Shown: positions 47,678-59,537 of the stretch, one piece after another
Numbering within the stretch: the stretch's first letter is position 1
How the letters are laid out: every line of letters begins with the position of its first letter
Notes under the pieces: model-generated
The model's database searches: none
What the model saw: the letters and a program-made list of their open reading frames with translations, nothing else
Told to the model about the DNA's origin: nothing
NCBI GenBank assembly: GCA_034440635.1
Contig: JAOTON010000972.1
Coordinates: 806,001 to 870,000, forward strand
Source of the DNA: Lepas anatifera
Lineage: Eukaryota; Arthropoda; Thecostraca; Lepadidae
Direction of reading: 5' to 3'
Length of the DNA stretch: 64,000 nt
Translations under genes and position numbers: made by a program

Positions 47678-48224
47678 GATTTGATTATAGTCCCACGGTA
47701 AGCTTCAATTTCTTTATATCTATTGAATCCGAAGGTATTCGACCCAAAGTGTTGTTGATTCCGAAACTTCACTCCCTTCCCTACATAGCATATTCCTCGA
47801 GTTTCCGCGGACGAATTTCATACATGGGCTATGAGTCCCGGTTGCCCTTTAAAACCCTCAGAAATAAATTTCTCGAGCCCCAAACCCCCGAATAATACAG
47901 CCTGGACGTGATTTTCAGAAACATGTCTAACATTATGTTATCTATGGTCATGGGAAGCCGTTACGCAAGAAAAAATGGGCATAGAATCGTATATTAGGTG
48001 CTAGCAACTGGGGCTCTCCATAGATGGCGCTGACAGCAGTCGCAGGTTTTGAGCCACAAACATAGGATTAACGGCTTAACTGTTAGATATAGCGCCTCAA
48101 AAGTGACTGGGATGGTTAAAGCCCACACGGGAAACACGAACATGGTACTTTCAAGAACACCCAGATGTTTCTTCGTCTTCAAACGGGTGCCTTAAAGGGA
48201 ATAACTCCCACCCTAGGGAAAAAA

Positions 48225-48420
48225 AACAAAAACAAAAACAAAAACAAAAAACAAAACCAAAAAAGGTTCAACTAACCAACTAACCCTACCTAACCATCCG
48301 TTCATATTTGCTAACCAACTAACCCTAACTTAAGGACTACTAACTATACTAACCACGTCTAAGACTAACAACTAACCAACTCACACCCCTCCCTAACACT
48401 CTATCTGTTCTATTACCCTT
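48225..48420. repeat. Low-complexity (CAAAAA)n followed by CTAACC-rich sequence
   Basis: 48225-48258 is built of CAAAAA units, then ACTAACC/CTAACCA repeats, degenerate, to about 48380. It is not a regular telomeric array. Confidence 0.75.
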
Positions 48421-48869
48421 CTCTCTTCCTCTATGCGGCGGCTACCCAGCCAGAGAGGGTGCTGTAACCTCACCTCCTGGTTGCAGGATAAAGACCCGCG
48501 GCATCACGTCATGGTGCTTGCGGGTATTTCTAATAACCCAAAATTATTCTTTTTCAATGGAGGAACTCGAGTAACGTAAGCAAACGGTTATTCGATAACA
48601 AGGAACAAAATTCAAAAAACTAATCTTTACGCTGGCAAGACTCTTCACGTACCCTTTTAAATCCTACCTGTGCCCCAGTCTCGGCATCTCTGCCGTAGCA
48701 ATCCCCTTCCCTCGCAAGTGTTGCTACACTCCGCGACCCATTCCTTGAAATAAGATTCGTCCCTTGTTCTGCGACATTCAAGTAAACACCCCTCCCGGAA
48801 AATTCTCCCCCACACTTTAGAGGCGGGCAAAGGTGCTTTGCACAGAACGCCTTATAAAAAGCCCTTAAC

Positions 48870-49470
48870 TAACTAACTCTGAAAACCAGATAACAGCATT
48901 TCCCCCACTTCCATAAACTAGAAACATAAATATATCCTCTCTTCTAACGATATGTGATGTCATCAAAATAACACTTGATAATCAGTTAAATCCCAAACGT
49001 TGATCATAAGACTCGCTATAAAACTCGATTCACAGCATTTCTGCACGACGCAAATAGCACGCGGTACAAGAAGAAGCACTGGTGCAAGAACCGAACGTCA
49101 GATTCCACTACGGCGGCCAAGTTTATTCAGTGGTGGAAAGATAGTGCATATGTTTGATGTAGGGAAACTATTTCAGAGTTGGATTTTGACAAAAACATTT
49201 GTAACTTGTTTGGGAAACTACAGGGGAGGGAGTGTGTATTGCGGTTATTGGACTAATGTTGGCCCAATAGCGCTCTGAACTGGACAACTGTTTGCCTAAG
49301 TTCCCGGTTGACAGGCAGTTGTATGCTGGTTCACTCGCTAGCATGGTATTTTCAGCGAGTGGGCGAGACGTATGGCTTACGACCAAACAGATTACTGCAA
49401 CCATATGGAAGGTATTCATCCAGGGTTTGAAATAAGCCAATAGACCCCTTTACTTTGAACTTGGAAGTGC
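48870..49470. mobile_element. Inverted relative of the 46416-47190 element
   Basis: The reverse complement of 46550-47100 matches this segment in many blocks (for example GCACTGGTGCAAGAAC and GGGTTTGAAATAAGCCAATAG). With 46416-47190 it makes a widely spaced inverted repeat. The terminal repeats and TTAA of this copy could not be fixed. Confidence 0.6.
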
Positions 49471-49513
49471 GCTGCATGGAAGACTTCTGCTAGCTTTACA
49501 CCTTGGTCACATG

Positions 49514-49747
49514 CAGAGGCGTCGCTGCCGGGGGGTGGGCAGGGGGCCTGGCCCCCACTTTTTGGCCAAAATTTCCCTATCTCAGTCAAAATGGGAGAAA
49601 ACCGGACATTCTTTTAACCAGCCGCTGCAGAAGGCAACGCGGAGCCTAAATTCGAACAGTATTTGTTCCTAACGTGGAAAGTTTTTTTTGTCAGCGTCAG
49701 TTTGAAGTTTGGCTGCCCCCCACTTTTTGCCGGTGGCGACGCTTATG
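49514..49747. mobile_element. hAT-like MITE, 234 bp
   Basis: The left end CAGAGGCGTCGCTGCCGG pairs with the right end CCGGTGGCGACGCTTATG. The 8-bp duplication GTCACATG is perfect (49506-49513 and 49748-49755). CCCCCACTTTTTG occurs near both ends. Confidence 0.88.
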
Positions 49748-49755
49748 GTCACATG

Positions 49756-50675
49756 CATTCAAAGGCCCGCCCCACACGGAACTGCTGATCAGCGATAGAT
49801 AGCCCGGTTCGCGCCCGGCCAGCTGCGGTCTCTGACATTGGGTTCTGGGACTCATTGCGTCTGCAGTAAATTTGACAGAGTCGTATTTGCAAGAAAAATT
49901 ACACGCTGTTTAAGAATGGCCAGTTTTTTGCGATACAGTATGATACTTCAAAATCAGGCTAAACATATCACATTAAAAATGCTCACAGACGTTACATTTC
50001 GTAGCAAACTAAGCTGTTGTCAGGACAGAGTAGGTTGTCCATGACATCTGCCATTGGTTTCTGTGTAAAGACTGTTGCAGTTCCCTGTCAAAATAGCAGA
50101 TGCTAAGACGAAAATTGTGACATTTGATTCGAGAGCTGGATTCTCAGCACTTTGATGGCTTAAAAAAACTAAACGTGATACTGTTTCGTCCAATATTTTG
50201 GAAGTTGATGGGGTCGGAAGTTGTGTGTATTGCCGGTGATGATGAAAAAATGACGACAGCCATGGATTTCGCAGATTATAGATGTGGAATCTACACGTTA
50301 AACTGTACTAGAAACAATATTACACCCAATTAGGCGGTCTTCCCGATTTCTTATACACTAGCTAAACAAGTGTGGCACGGACGGAACTGTCAGCCGTCCC
50401 ATGTTAAGCCTGCTTTGAGAGGCTTCACACTGAGAAAGCTTACGGACCTTTCTGGATTCCCACATCGGGCTGAGGTTCCATGTCACGGCCATTCAACAGG
50501 AAGCGACGTAAAACTTACTGTCGAACCTGTTCCGAGTCGCGTTAGGTGCTTAGCAGGATGACCTTCATCAGTGCCAAGGCAAGTATGGAGCGCAGCCTAT
50601 ATCAATGCATTGCAATATAGGTCTATCGAAAACGGACACTCCACGTTTTGTGCCCAATATGTGCCTATAATTTTT
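49756..50675. other. Intron sequence, nothing recognised
   Basis: No supported exon or repeat. Confidence 0.35.
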
Positions 50676-50679
50676 TTAA

Positions 50680-51499
50680 CGCACAGTGGAAAAGGGTCTG
50701 ACGATAATGTGAAATGGAGGGGTCTTCTAAAATGACCCCCTGAGATCTCAGATACCAATAGGGTTAGAAAAACGCCTGTTTAGGGGTATGTGGGGGCGAT
50801 GGTAATCTACATGAAACTACATGATACTTTGGCCTAGGTCATTGTCTTCAAGGTCAAACGAGGTCGAAGTGTCGAATCTGGGCCGTCCTGGAGACGTATT
50901 GGGAAATGCCGTGATTAAGCGGCAAGAGGCCAGAAATAGCCTAAACGAGGAATAAGGTCGTAGAGTAAAGGTCCCACACAATGTTCTGTGAAAGTTTGAG
51001 ATCAAGGTGGGACCTAAGGAAATAAGCCTTTGGCTGGAAAATAAGGACTTGATCTTGAAATAAGACCTTTGACATTGCCCTTCATATGAAGTAGCCCTAA
51101 CTGTAAAGTCATAGCATGACATACGCCATGCTGAATAATGCCATCTGACCAGAATGCTGGGTTTGATGACATGCACCTGTGACCTTTGACCTTTATATGG
51201 GGTGACCTAGACATGTAGCCCGATTATGTGCCGTTATTACGTCACCACTTGGTCTACAGTGCAGGCGAACTGCTGCGACCGCGCGATTGCGATGGTGTCA
51301 AAATATAGGTCTGAATTTGGAAACCTATAACTCAAACAATTGTGGACCGATTCGAATATTATTTGATCAATCGACGTGCTCATGGATTCTCTCAAATCTA
51401 GCCAAGTACCGTTTTCCAGCGGTGATCAGTTCTGTAGCCGCTGTAGAAAAATCAAGTCGGGGGTGGGGGATCACTATAGGACCCTCTCCACTACGTGTG
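50680..51499. mobile_element. AGGTCA-rich TTAA element, 820 bp
   Basis: TTAA at 50676-50679 and 51500-51503. The ends CGCACAGTGGAAAAGGGTC and GACCCTCTCCACTACGTGTG are inverted. A perfect DR1 of the TGACCT half-site occurs at 51180-51192 (TGACCTTTGACCT). Further half-sites lie around 50828-51200. The GCGCGATTGCGATGG block is shared with 13600-14475 and 61310-61712. Non-coding. Confidence 0.85.
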
Positions 51500-51503
51500 T
51501 TAA

Positions 51504-52654
51504 TAAAATTATATCGCTGGAAATTGGGAAAATGTGTTTCAAAATGGCATATCCGTTCACTCTTTTACGTCACATTGGTCTAGAGAACCAATTTGCATAG
51601 CCAGGCAAAATAATGGCCCAATCTAATTTCCTCGAATAGATAGAGCGATTAAAACAACACATTCCTAAAAAGTAAAAAATTTAGAAATTACCGCCAGTCA
51701 AATGTTTGCGAATTGCTGACCAAGATAATCAGCTTCGTCATGTCGAGGCACATCCGGTAATGTATGGAAAATCGATCTCAAATGTTTTTCACGGCACGCA
51801 ATGATTAGAAACATCACCAGAGAATTTCTAAAGAATATCAGCTTCCGTATATAATAACATAATTACACCTGGGATCCTTAAGTCAACCACCTAAACAAAA
51901 TATATCAGAGTCTGCGTTGCAGACTGATGCGTACCTGACATAAACACAGACATGTAATGTATGTACACCATTCACGCATATTCAAATCGAGGATTTCTTC
52001 CCAGTGCCTCATCGGTAGATGCAGGAAAACCTCCGGTGGTGACAGCATGAAGAAAATTCGAATGCGTTCCGAATCTAAGATGGAATGGGTTCTCAATCAC
52101 TGTAAGTTTTCAAAAGTATTCGTTGGAGACGTAGGTAACTTTGACTGATGAGCCACCATTGTTGTTACGGAAGAAAAACATCCACTGAGAACAAGGCGTG
52201 ACTATTTCCAAACAGGTTAAAACGGTGCTCGATAAGTTGCAGAGGTCAGAAAAAGTAATTTTGTTCCCCAACGCAGACCAGTTGATGTCTCGAGATGAGA
52301 AGAATGCTCCCCAGAGGCAATTATAGCTGTGGAGCAGAAACCTAAGCACATGGTCCTGATTTGTCACATTCAGGTAATAAAAATATAGTATTTATTAGGG
52401 GATATTATTCAGAATTAGTTTCGATGGGTTTCAGGCCATGAAAAATATGGTTTAAGTGTAAAATAATCAAATATTGACTAATACTCTTAAATCATTGGAG
52501 GTAAATATTTTTGTTCTATATACATATTCCTTAGTAACTTAGGACACTGATTCGAACAAAAAAGGAATTTGAAATTTGTTGGCAATTTCAAAAGTTATGG
52601 GCACATTTGACGCATTCGTAAAGGCCTTCTTGTATAACCCAATATCTCTCATAG
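51504..52654. other. Intron sequence, nothing recognised
   Basis: No supported exon or repeat. Confidence 0.35.
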
Positions 52655-52662
52655 TTTCGCCC

Positions 52663-53038
52663 CAGTGGCGGATCTAGCCGGATGGTTTGGGAGGGGCAAA
52701 CCAAAGTCGAAAAGCAAAAAAAACGTCGTGCAGTGCAAAATTGCGTTACAATATGCCTTTTCGGTAGGATTTTGGGAACTGGAGACGGAAAGCAAAAAAA
52801 AGAACACGGGGTGAAAAATATTGACTCAAGATACTTTTTTCCTATCCAAGCCCCAATATTTACACTGAACTTCACTAATTCTGTTTGAAGTTGAGAGTTG
52901 AAGCACCAAAATCTTGCTTACAAGCTAAAAAGGAGTCGAGGAATAAGAAGGTCCATCGCTGGGGGGGAAACATAGTTTTTCCCCAAGCTTTTCCGTTTGG
53001 GGGCAATTGCCTTTTTTGCCCCCCTGGATCCGGCACTG
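52663..53038. mobile_element. hAT-like MITE, 376 bp (copy 1 of a pair)
   Basis: The ends are CAGTGGCGGATC and GGATCCGGCACTG; the flanks TTTCGCCC (52655-52662) and TTTTGCCC (53039-53046) are an 8-bp duplication with one difference. The interior is nearly the same as 61830-62193 (GGTTTGGGAGGGGCAAACC and so on). Confidence 0.88.
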
Positions 53039-53682
53039 TTTTGCCCAATTGCTTTCAGAGTTTGTTTCGATATGTTCCCTGACACTTTCATTCAAAATTT
53101 GTGCATAAAATCAAAATTGGACAAGAAGTTAAAAAATGGACCATATTTTTTTAAAATTTCATTTTGATCCAAAGATGTCAAATTCAAACACCTCTATATT
53201 TTTTTCAAATCCCCTTATAACTTTAAAAATCATAGGCAGATAAAATGTGTCGTCCCGATAAGTGCAAGAGTGAATAATTACTTTCTCTAAAACATACTGT
53301 TCAATTGCAAAGTTAAGTTTATTTTCCCAACTTATAGAACTAAACTGGCCGATTTAAAAGTTTGCGAGGTTTCAGGTTGATGATGTATGGTGAGTGAAAA
53401 AGACCAAGGAAAACTTACCTATACATGCACTTCCTACACACAGCATGAGATGCTGACTGTAAAAATTACAACTGTGTCCATTGAAACATGTAAGCTATCA
53501 AAGCGAACTTGGGTCTCACTTGCTGGAAGGTAGGTAGGTAGTTGGAGTTATGAATGCTTACCTTATTGGGATGTTTCAAAATGTCTAATAAATCATTTTA
53601 TCATGCTCCCCCTGTCACCCATTTTGAGCATTGGCTAGTCAATACTCAGTTGAAATAGTCCACTCTAGGCCTCACTCCTTAA

Positions 53683-54704
53683 CCTGCGCCCCACCGGGGG
53701 TCCGGCGCCACCTTCGCCCCACCAGGGGGCATCGATGCCCCCACCTCTAACTTCGAAAATATGGGCGTTAGCGCAAATCTGCAAAGTGCATTAGAAAGCT
53801 CGCGTGAATTCAAGTAGAAATTACCTCACATATTTTAGTGCTCAGGTCAATGGTTTGACCTCCAGAGGTCAAGTTAGGTCAAGATCGGCTATTTTCACTC
53901 AAATATGCAATGCTTAAGCAAACTGGGCATAACTCTTATGCCATTAGAGCTATTGAGGTCTGGTAAAGTACATTTGATAGGAAATTGCCAGTACTTTTTC
54001 CGCTATGTGAAACGTAAAGACCTCCCGCCAGTGGTTTGACCTCCAGAGGTCACCTCGTGACCTAACATGACCTGAGGTTACGAAAGGTCAGAAAGTGACC
54101 CAGCTGTATATCAAATGAAAGCCAGTGACAAGAAAAACACGATGGTGTTTGTTTCAGCGCTCTAGCTTAATTAGGTCAAACGTTATTGTCAAAATACTGG
54201 TTTTGACCCCTGGTGACCTTGGATGACCTTGGAGAGGTCAAAGGGCAAATATGGCCCCCGGAATCCGTGAAAGGGTGTCTAAGAACGCTTTTCTGATCAA
54301 GCTGAGCATTTTCGATCGTTTTTGTGACTTTTAGATCATAAGACAGCTTTTCCCCATGCTTTTTCAATGGGAGAGGTCGCCTCGTGACCTGACCTCAGGG
54401 CATGAAATCGAAAAATCCCGGATATACACCTTGTAGACCCTGGAGGGGTCATGAAGTGTAGGAAGTTTCAAGTCGATCGACTTCGAAATGTAGCTCTAAC
54501 AGAGCTCTAAAGTTGAAGTGAGGTGACCTTGGTTGACCTCGTCTGGTGACCTGACCTTGGGTGACTCGGGGTAAAAACTTTCAGGGATGGTGGGAAAATG
54601 ATGCAGTGAGAGGTAGAGCCCTCAACCGCGGTGCTGCGCCTCATCGTTTTTCTGTTATCCCGGAAAAACTTTAGGGGGCATCGATGGCCCCGGTGGGGCG
54701 AGGG
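53683..54704. mobile_element. AGGTCA-rich TTAA element, 1,022 bp
   Basis: TTAA at 53679-53682 and 54705-54708. The ends CCTGCGCCCCACCGGGG and CCCCGGTGGGGCGAGGG are inverted repeats. I count 19 AGGTCA/TGACCT hexamers, against about 0.5 expected by chance. They include a DR4 (AGGTCAAGTTAGGTCA, 53866-53881), an everted TGACCTCCAGAGGTCA (53856-53871), used twice, and further DR4 pairs near 54035 and 54215. No coding frame. Confidence 0.92.
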
Positions 54705-54708
54705 TTAA

Positions 54709-56317
54709 ACGGTTCCGACCTCAGTCAAACATTATGTGAAATCAGGTTTGACCGAGTACCGCGCGTGGGCGCATCGAGTATGCGCCCCCAACCAGACCCA
54801 GCTTCCGTACACTCTATTACTATTTACTACCTTGCCCCTCTGATATACATATTGTTCACCGCGAGATTCAAATCCACAACCTAAACAACTATGGAGACTA
54901 GTCCGGCGCACTTTTTTGCATTGTGCTCTATAACAATTTGCAACGCGTGCGCCAGCTTGTCAGCCGGGGTCTACCGGATGCCACCAGCCTCCAACGGGAT
55001 GCGAACGGATTCACTTCACCATAGTCCCCGGGGACCCCGGCCCGACCGCCCTCGAAATTTCCCTCGGCTTCTGATTCGTTTAGAATGGCTGAAAGCAGAT
55101 TTTTTCTTGTGCTAGCGCAAGTGAAAATAATGAAGCGAAGGACCACAGATATATGAATTCAAGCGATGTTCAAATAGTCAACTGCTCAAGTAGTCCACAT
55201 TTTAATTCGACCTCAAGAATAAAGAGTCAAAGTCAGAATGTCGCCATGAATAACTATCTAAATGTTCAATGATTAAATAATTCATTACGTGGGAAAATCA
55301 ACAGCTTAAAAGTACCTAAGACATAATGTTTACATGTCCGAAGAGCGGAAATACTGCAGTAGAGGAAGAATGAAAAGTGTACAGGCTCCCCGGCAGCTGA
55401 AGATATTCCTCAACATTGTTGGCACGTTCGGAATTTTTCTGACCTCTGCTCAGTTGTGATACTCACACGTGTCCAACCATGAATAACATGGTCATCTTGG
55501 GCTTCAACACCGGCAGGAGCTGAAGGTGCTTTTAACCTGCTCGTATGAAGTCCCTTACCTTTCTTACCTGTTCACCGTCTTAGCAGCCAGTGAAATCCAA
55601 GATTATTACCTAAGTTCAGTCCATTAAAGGAATCATGTCGCACAGTGGACGTCGCACAATGATAGCAGCGATATGGCTGCAGTAACTAAGACACTTCCTT
55701 TGTGGAGGCTGCAGAGCCAGCTTTAGTGTTGTAAGGCAAAGTCTTGGAGGCCGAATCTCTGTATTGGCGAACGAATGCGGTTTATATACGTCCACAGGAC
55801 AAAGCCTTACCCCCGCACACGTGTCGGTGGGCGCTGCGCCCGAGATCCCGCCGCTCGGGCTGGCGCGTGGGGGTGCACGCCTGGCACGTGGTGTGTGCCG
55901 GTGGTTCGCGTGCGGTAGTAAAGGGGTGCAAGGTATAACATGATAAAATACACTATAACATTAGACGCACATACCTGTAAATAATTGGAAGGAAATTATC
56001 CTGAGAGGACCGATGTTGGGCATAAATTGAATGTAGGATTATAAGGGGAAAATTGAATTCATTCAAGGTACACTGTACTTGTAGAAGACGTTTGAATTTG
56101 ATAATTATTTACACGGGACCACATTGGTAAAGGTCAATCTGATCGCCGGCTTGCCGTCACAGGAAGGGCGACCCCGGATCTTTGGCTGGGCCTGAGTGAG
56201 ACTTGATTCGCATACCTTTCGACAAGCTGACCGTGTGCAAAGAACTGCGGGACGGATATTGGACTATCTTAAATTCACCAAGGGCGGATGTCGCTATGTC
56301 ACAAGTCAGGACTGGTT
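54709..56317. other. Intron sequence, nothing recognised
   Basis: No exon with supported splice sites. A GC-rich patch at 55800-55920 has no recognised product. Confidence 0.35.
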
Positions 56318-56440
56318 CTGAGGCTTCGTCCCAGGGTATCGGCTCCTCAGACCTTTCGCGGCCTAGTTCAGTCTGAGGGTTCGTCCCAGGGTATCGGCTC
56401 CTCAGACCTGTCGCGGCCTAGTTCAGTCCGAGGGTTCGTC
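56318..56440. repeat. 55-bp tandem repeat, just over two units
   Basis: 56318-56372 and 56373-56427 are nearly identical (core CGTCCCAGGGTATCGGCTCC), followed by the first 13 bases of a third unit. It overlaps the end of the ORF at 56418-56936, whose last codons fall in it. Confidence 0.85.
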
Positions 56441-56936
56441 TTGGACGGACGCTCAGATCTCCGCGCTCATTTTGGCCGCGGATGCTCTTGATACACTGCA
56501 TAGCAAACTTTCTCGCTGCTTTCTTATCACTGCACAGGAGCGTGTGTAGGATCCTCTCCCTGTGAGCATAGCAGGCACTAGTGTAGAGGTATGGCATCAC
56601 GATATCGACGACTTCCGTGTGCTGCAGCTGAGTCAGCTGAAGCTGGCGAAGCAAGAGACGTGGCCCGTCTGGCCAGTTGTGCTGTATCTTGGCACGGAAC
56701 CACATTGGGAAGTACACTCCCAGTGTAAAACTGGACAATGAACTGTAGATTTTTGCATTCAGCGTCCCCATGTGATGATGTGAGACGTACAACCTCAGCA
56801 TAAAATCAGCTGTCGTCAACGGCCGACTATGGTCCAGTCTTCTAATTTCTTTAAGAGCTAAATCGACTGGTACGCATCCCACCCGTATCGCCTGACACAT
56901 ATGGAAGCTTTGTTTGAAATGCAATAGCTTAAACAC
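56418..56936 (-). CDS. Unrecognised 172-codon ORF, transposon-associated type
   Basis: This is the longest convincing protein-like frame outside the PLEs. It reads SRPLTTADFMLRLYVSHHH, then LGVYFPMWFRAKIQHNW, DGPRLLLRQLQLTQLQHTEV, YTSACYAHRERILHTLLCS and ARKFAMQCIKSIRGQNERGD. It resembles a class of uncharacterised, multicopy proteins that I recall from invertebrate genomes, often near transposons, but I cannot name a domain. The frame opens at 56936 near TTATAG, a possible acceptor, and the last codons run into the 55-bp repeat, so the natural C-terminus is probably lost. It has no internal stops. Function unknown. Confidence 0.5.
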   Translation of the reverse strand: MFKLLHFKQSFHMCQAIRVGCVPVDLALKEIRRLDHSRPLTTADFMLRLYVSHHHMGTLNAKIYSSLSSFTLGVYFPMWFRAKIQHNWPDGPRLLLRQLQLTQLQHTEVVDIVMPYLYTSACYAHRERILHTLLCSDKKAARKFAMQCIKSIRGQNERGDLSVRPRRTLGLN

Positions 56937-56978
56937 TATAAGCGTTATGAACCTGCAGTTTTACAGGATTATAGTTAA

Positions 56979-58166
56979 CCCTTGCCCCGGTGGCGGGTAC
57001 GAACCACCTTTGCCCTGGTGGGGGGGGGCTAAAAAGACCCCCACGATCTAAAAAACTAAGAGAGCTAGAAAAAAGCGCAAAACGGCAATCGAAAGCTCTT
57101 CAAAAACTATATCGAAAATACTTTGGTCATTTTTCTTGTCAGGCCAATATCAAGGTCACCAGAGGTCAAAATAGGTCACAATCCCTAATGTGAGGTGTAC
57201 TAAGAAAACCTCATATATCTCAGAAACTATGATAGCTGGACACATTTTTTTACACCATTCGAAAGCTCTTGAGTTGCTCTTTCATTACAGTGGCATTCAT
57301 TTTCGTGTCAGGTCAAAGCCTAGGGAGCTACAGGTCACTAAATATTGGGCACATTCTTGGGAATGTCCATAGCCACCCATGCATAAGGGCGTTTCCTTTT
57401 TCGCTATTTACTTCCAAACCAAACAAGATACAACCATAGTTGATACATCATTGCAATCCTCTCGTCAATACGAATCGAATGATATATAATATTGCTATGT
57501 CAGGTCAAATTTAAGAATTTGACCTGACCCAGGTTAACGGTCTGACCCAACTTGACCTAGTATAGTCATGATGTATAATTTGACTTGCAGTCTTCATACA
57601 AACACTTTGGTGACAAAATAAAGGTTCTATCATAGTTTATTTAAAATTCATAGAGCAAAACACCAAGAATGCTTATTTGACCTAAGGTGACCTTTTAAAA
57701 GTCACAAGCCAAAATGTTTGGCATCAACTTCAGAAATGGGCTAAGAGCAAGTCGTAACCGATGTTTAAAGTTGATTCCATCCATACTTACTAAGAAAAGC
57801 TCATTTCGTGGTTTCCCCATGTATTTACAATGGGGAGGTCATGCTCTGCACATGACCTTAGGTCACCAATATAAAAAATCCCGGAACAAATGTTGTAGCT
57901 CCTGGTGGGTCCAATATTTGGTATGAGTTTCAACTTGATCGATTGACCCTTCTTTTAGTTATGCGGCCCTAAACATTTTTTTAGGTGAGGTCACTTCACC
58001 TGGCCTGGTGACCTGACCTGATATGACCTTGAGCTAAAATTTTAAGAAATTTGTAAATAATGAGAGAGAAACAGCTAGACTATGTTTGGCGGCGCTGTGC
58101 GCTGCCGTTTTTTGGTCACCTTGGAAAAACCCGAGGGGGCCTAAAAGACCCCCACACGGCCGAAGG
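56979..58166. mobile_element. AGGTCA-rich TTAA element, 1,188 bp
   Basis: TTAA at 56975-56978 and 58167-58170. The left end CCCTTGCCCCGGTGG and the right end CGGCCGAAGG are weak inverted repeats; subterminal CTAAAAAGACCCCCAC (left) and CTAAAAGACCCCCAC (right) form a direct repeat. TGACCT/AGGTCA hexamers are frequent (for example near 57150, 57500, 57680, 57840). Non-coding. Confidence 0.82.
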
Positions 58167-58170
58167 TTAA

Positions 58171-58914
58171 GAAGAGCTTCTTTCAGAACAGCTCTGCTCT
58201 GTCTGACCAGGGACATATGTTATCATCTCTGATGACTGCGCTATGGGCGTCGATAAGCGATATTTTTTTCTTTAAAAATAAAATACAAGTTTCGGCGTGG
58301 GCAACATAAATTCAAAAATTGGTTTTTGATTTGAAATCAGCGGGTCCGGGAACATTAGAGACCAACTGGTAACAAAAGATCATATAAAAAGTTACTAAAT
58401 GGGTCCTCCTAATGTATGTTCAGACATATAGAACGGTTACCTAATTCTGACAAATATACACTACCTAAATATATGAAAACACAAACAATGTTAACACATT
58501 CAGGTATTTGGGAACAAATGCTAGTGTTCAGTAATGGGACAAAGAAATAGCGTGCACCTCAAAGTAACTTTCACACTAACACGGGTTCCGGGTGCGTCAC
58601 CTTCGCCATCAAAATGAAGTTAGTGAACATTTAAACTCCAACCGGCAGGAAACTACCCCTTCTAGAACCAATTAATCTTCAAAATTGAGCTCTTTATTGC
58701 CTTCTGGTAATGCTGCTCAGTCTTAGGCAGGCTTCTGGCTATGTTTGGCTTAGCAAATAGTCCTCGGGTAGGTTGCGTTGCGATCGTGCTTCTGCTCCGT
58801 TGGCGATCCTGGTACATCTCAGGCGGCCTGACATACATCAACAGTGAGCTAGCAATGGAGCGTCTAGCCTTCTAGAACATGAATGGAAAATAATTAAGCT
58901 ATTCCGTAAGTTAA
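58171..58914. other. Intron sequence, nothing recognised
   Basis: No supported exon or repeat. Confidence 0.35.
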
Positions 58915-59115
58915 ACCAGTGAATCAGACAATTCCTTAGTTAGTTTACAAACTAAATAGTGAGCTAGAAAATTAAATATTTGCTTCGCAAACTATATGAC
59001 CAATTAGGGAGTTCGCAAAAGAGCCACCTAGTTAGTTTGCAAACAAACTGGGATGTTTGCAAACTAAATGACTGTTCAGGAAGTCTGCGAGTTCACTATG
59101 TTAGTTTGCAAACCA
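58915..59115. repeat. Degenerate repeats of the palindrome TTAGTTTGCAAACTAA
   Basis: Variants occur at least five times (near 58940, 58980, 59025, 59050, 59100), such as GTTAGTTTGCAAAC and GTTTGCAAACTAA. Spacing is irregular, about 25-50 bases. Origin unknown. Confidence 0.6.
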
Positions 59116-59282
59116 AAATTCTTCGCATTCTATGTTAACATTCTATGGTTTCGTTGCGAAATAACATCAAGAGACAAAGGCGGAGATGTTCTGACAATGT
59201 CAATGTTTTGAACGTTGGCTATAATCTCGTCTCGAATGTGGCACCTTTATCGAAATTCGAACGGCAACAGAAGAGGTTGGAA

Positions 59283-59462
59283 TAATTATTGTTGGGTTTT
59301 AACAACGCACCAACTGCCAAGGTCATACGGCGTCTCCAACTCTCACCCTGTTAGGAGGGATTTGCGGGATCAGATTAACTTATTCAGAGGCTCCGCCGGG
59401 ACGTGAACCCGGGACCGGTTGCTTAGAAGACAGGGATGTTTTCCACTAAGCCATCTATCTCC
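59283..59462 (-). repeat. SINE family 1, full length
   Basis: On the minus strand it has box A (GGCTTAGTGGAAAACATCC), box B (GGGTTCACGTCC) and tail TGCGTTGTTAAAACCC. Imperfect flanking duplication AGAGGTTGGAA / AGAGGATTGGAA (59272-59282 and 59463-59474). Confidence 0.87.
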
Positions 59463-59537
59463 AGAGGATTGGAAATGAGATCCAGAATGTAGAGGCATTT
59501 CATCTGATATAAATAGAATTGTGCGGATCAAAGTTAA

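Noticed and set aside
48260..48420. Telomeric (TTAGG)n or (CCTAA)n array
   Set aside because: CTAACC and ACTAACC strings are irregular and mixed; no regular telomere unit persists.
52588..52888. Frames on both strands across 52588-52888, with a similar minus-strand one at 61713-61982
   Set aside because: They fall in the two copies of one non-coding MITE, which explains why they resemble each other.
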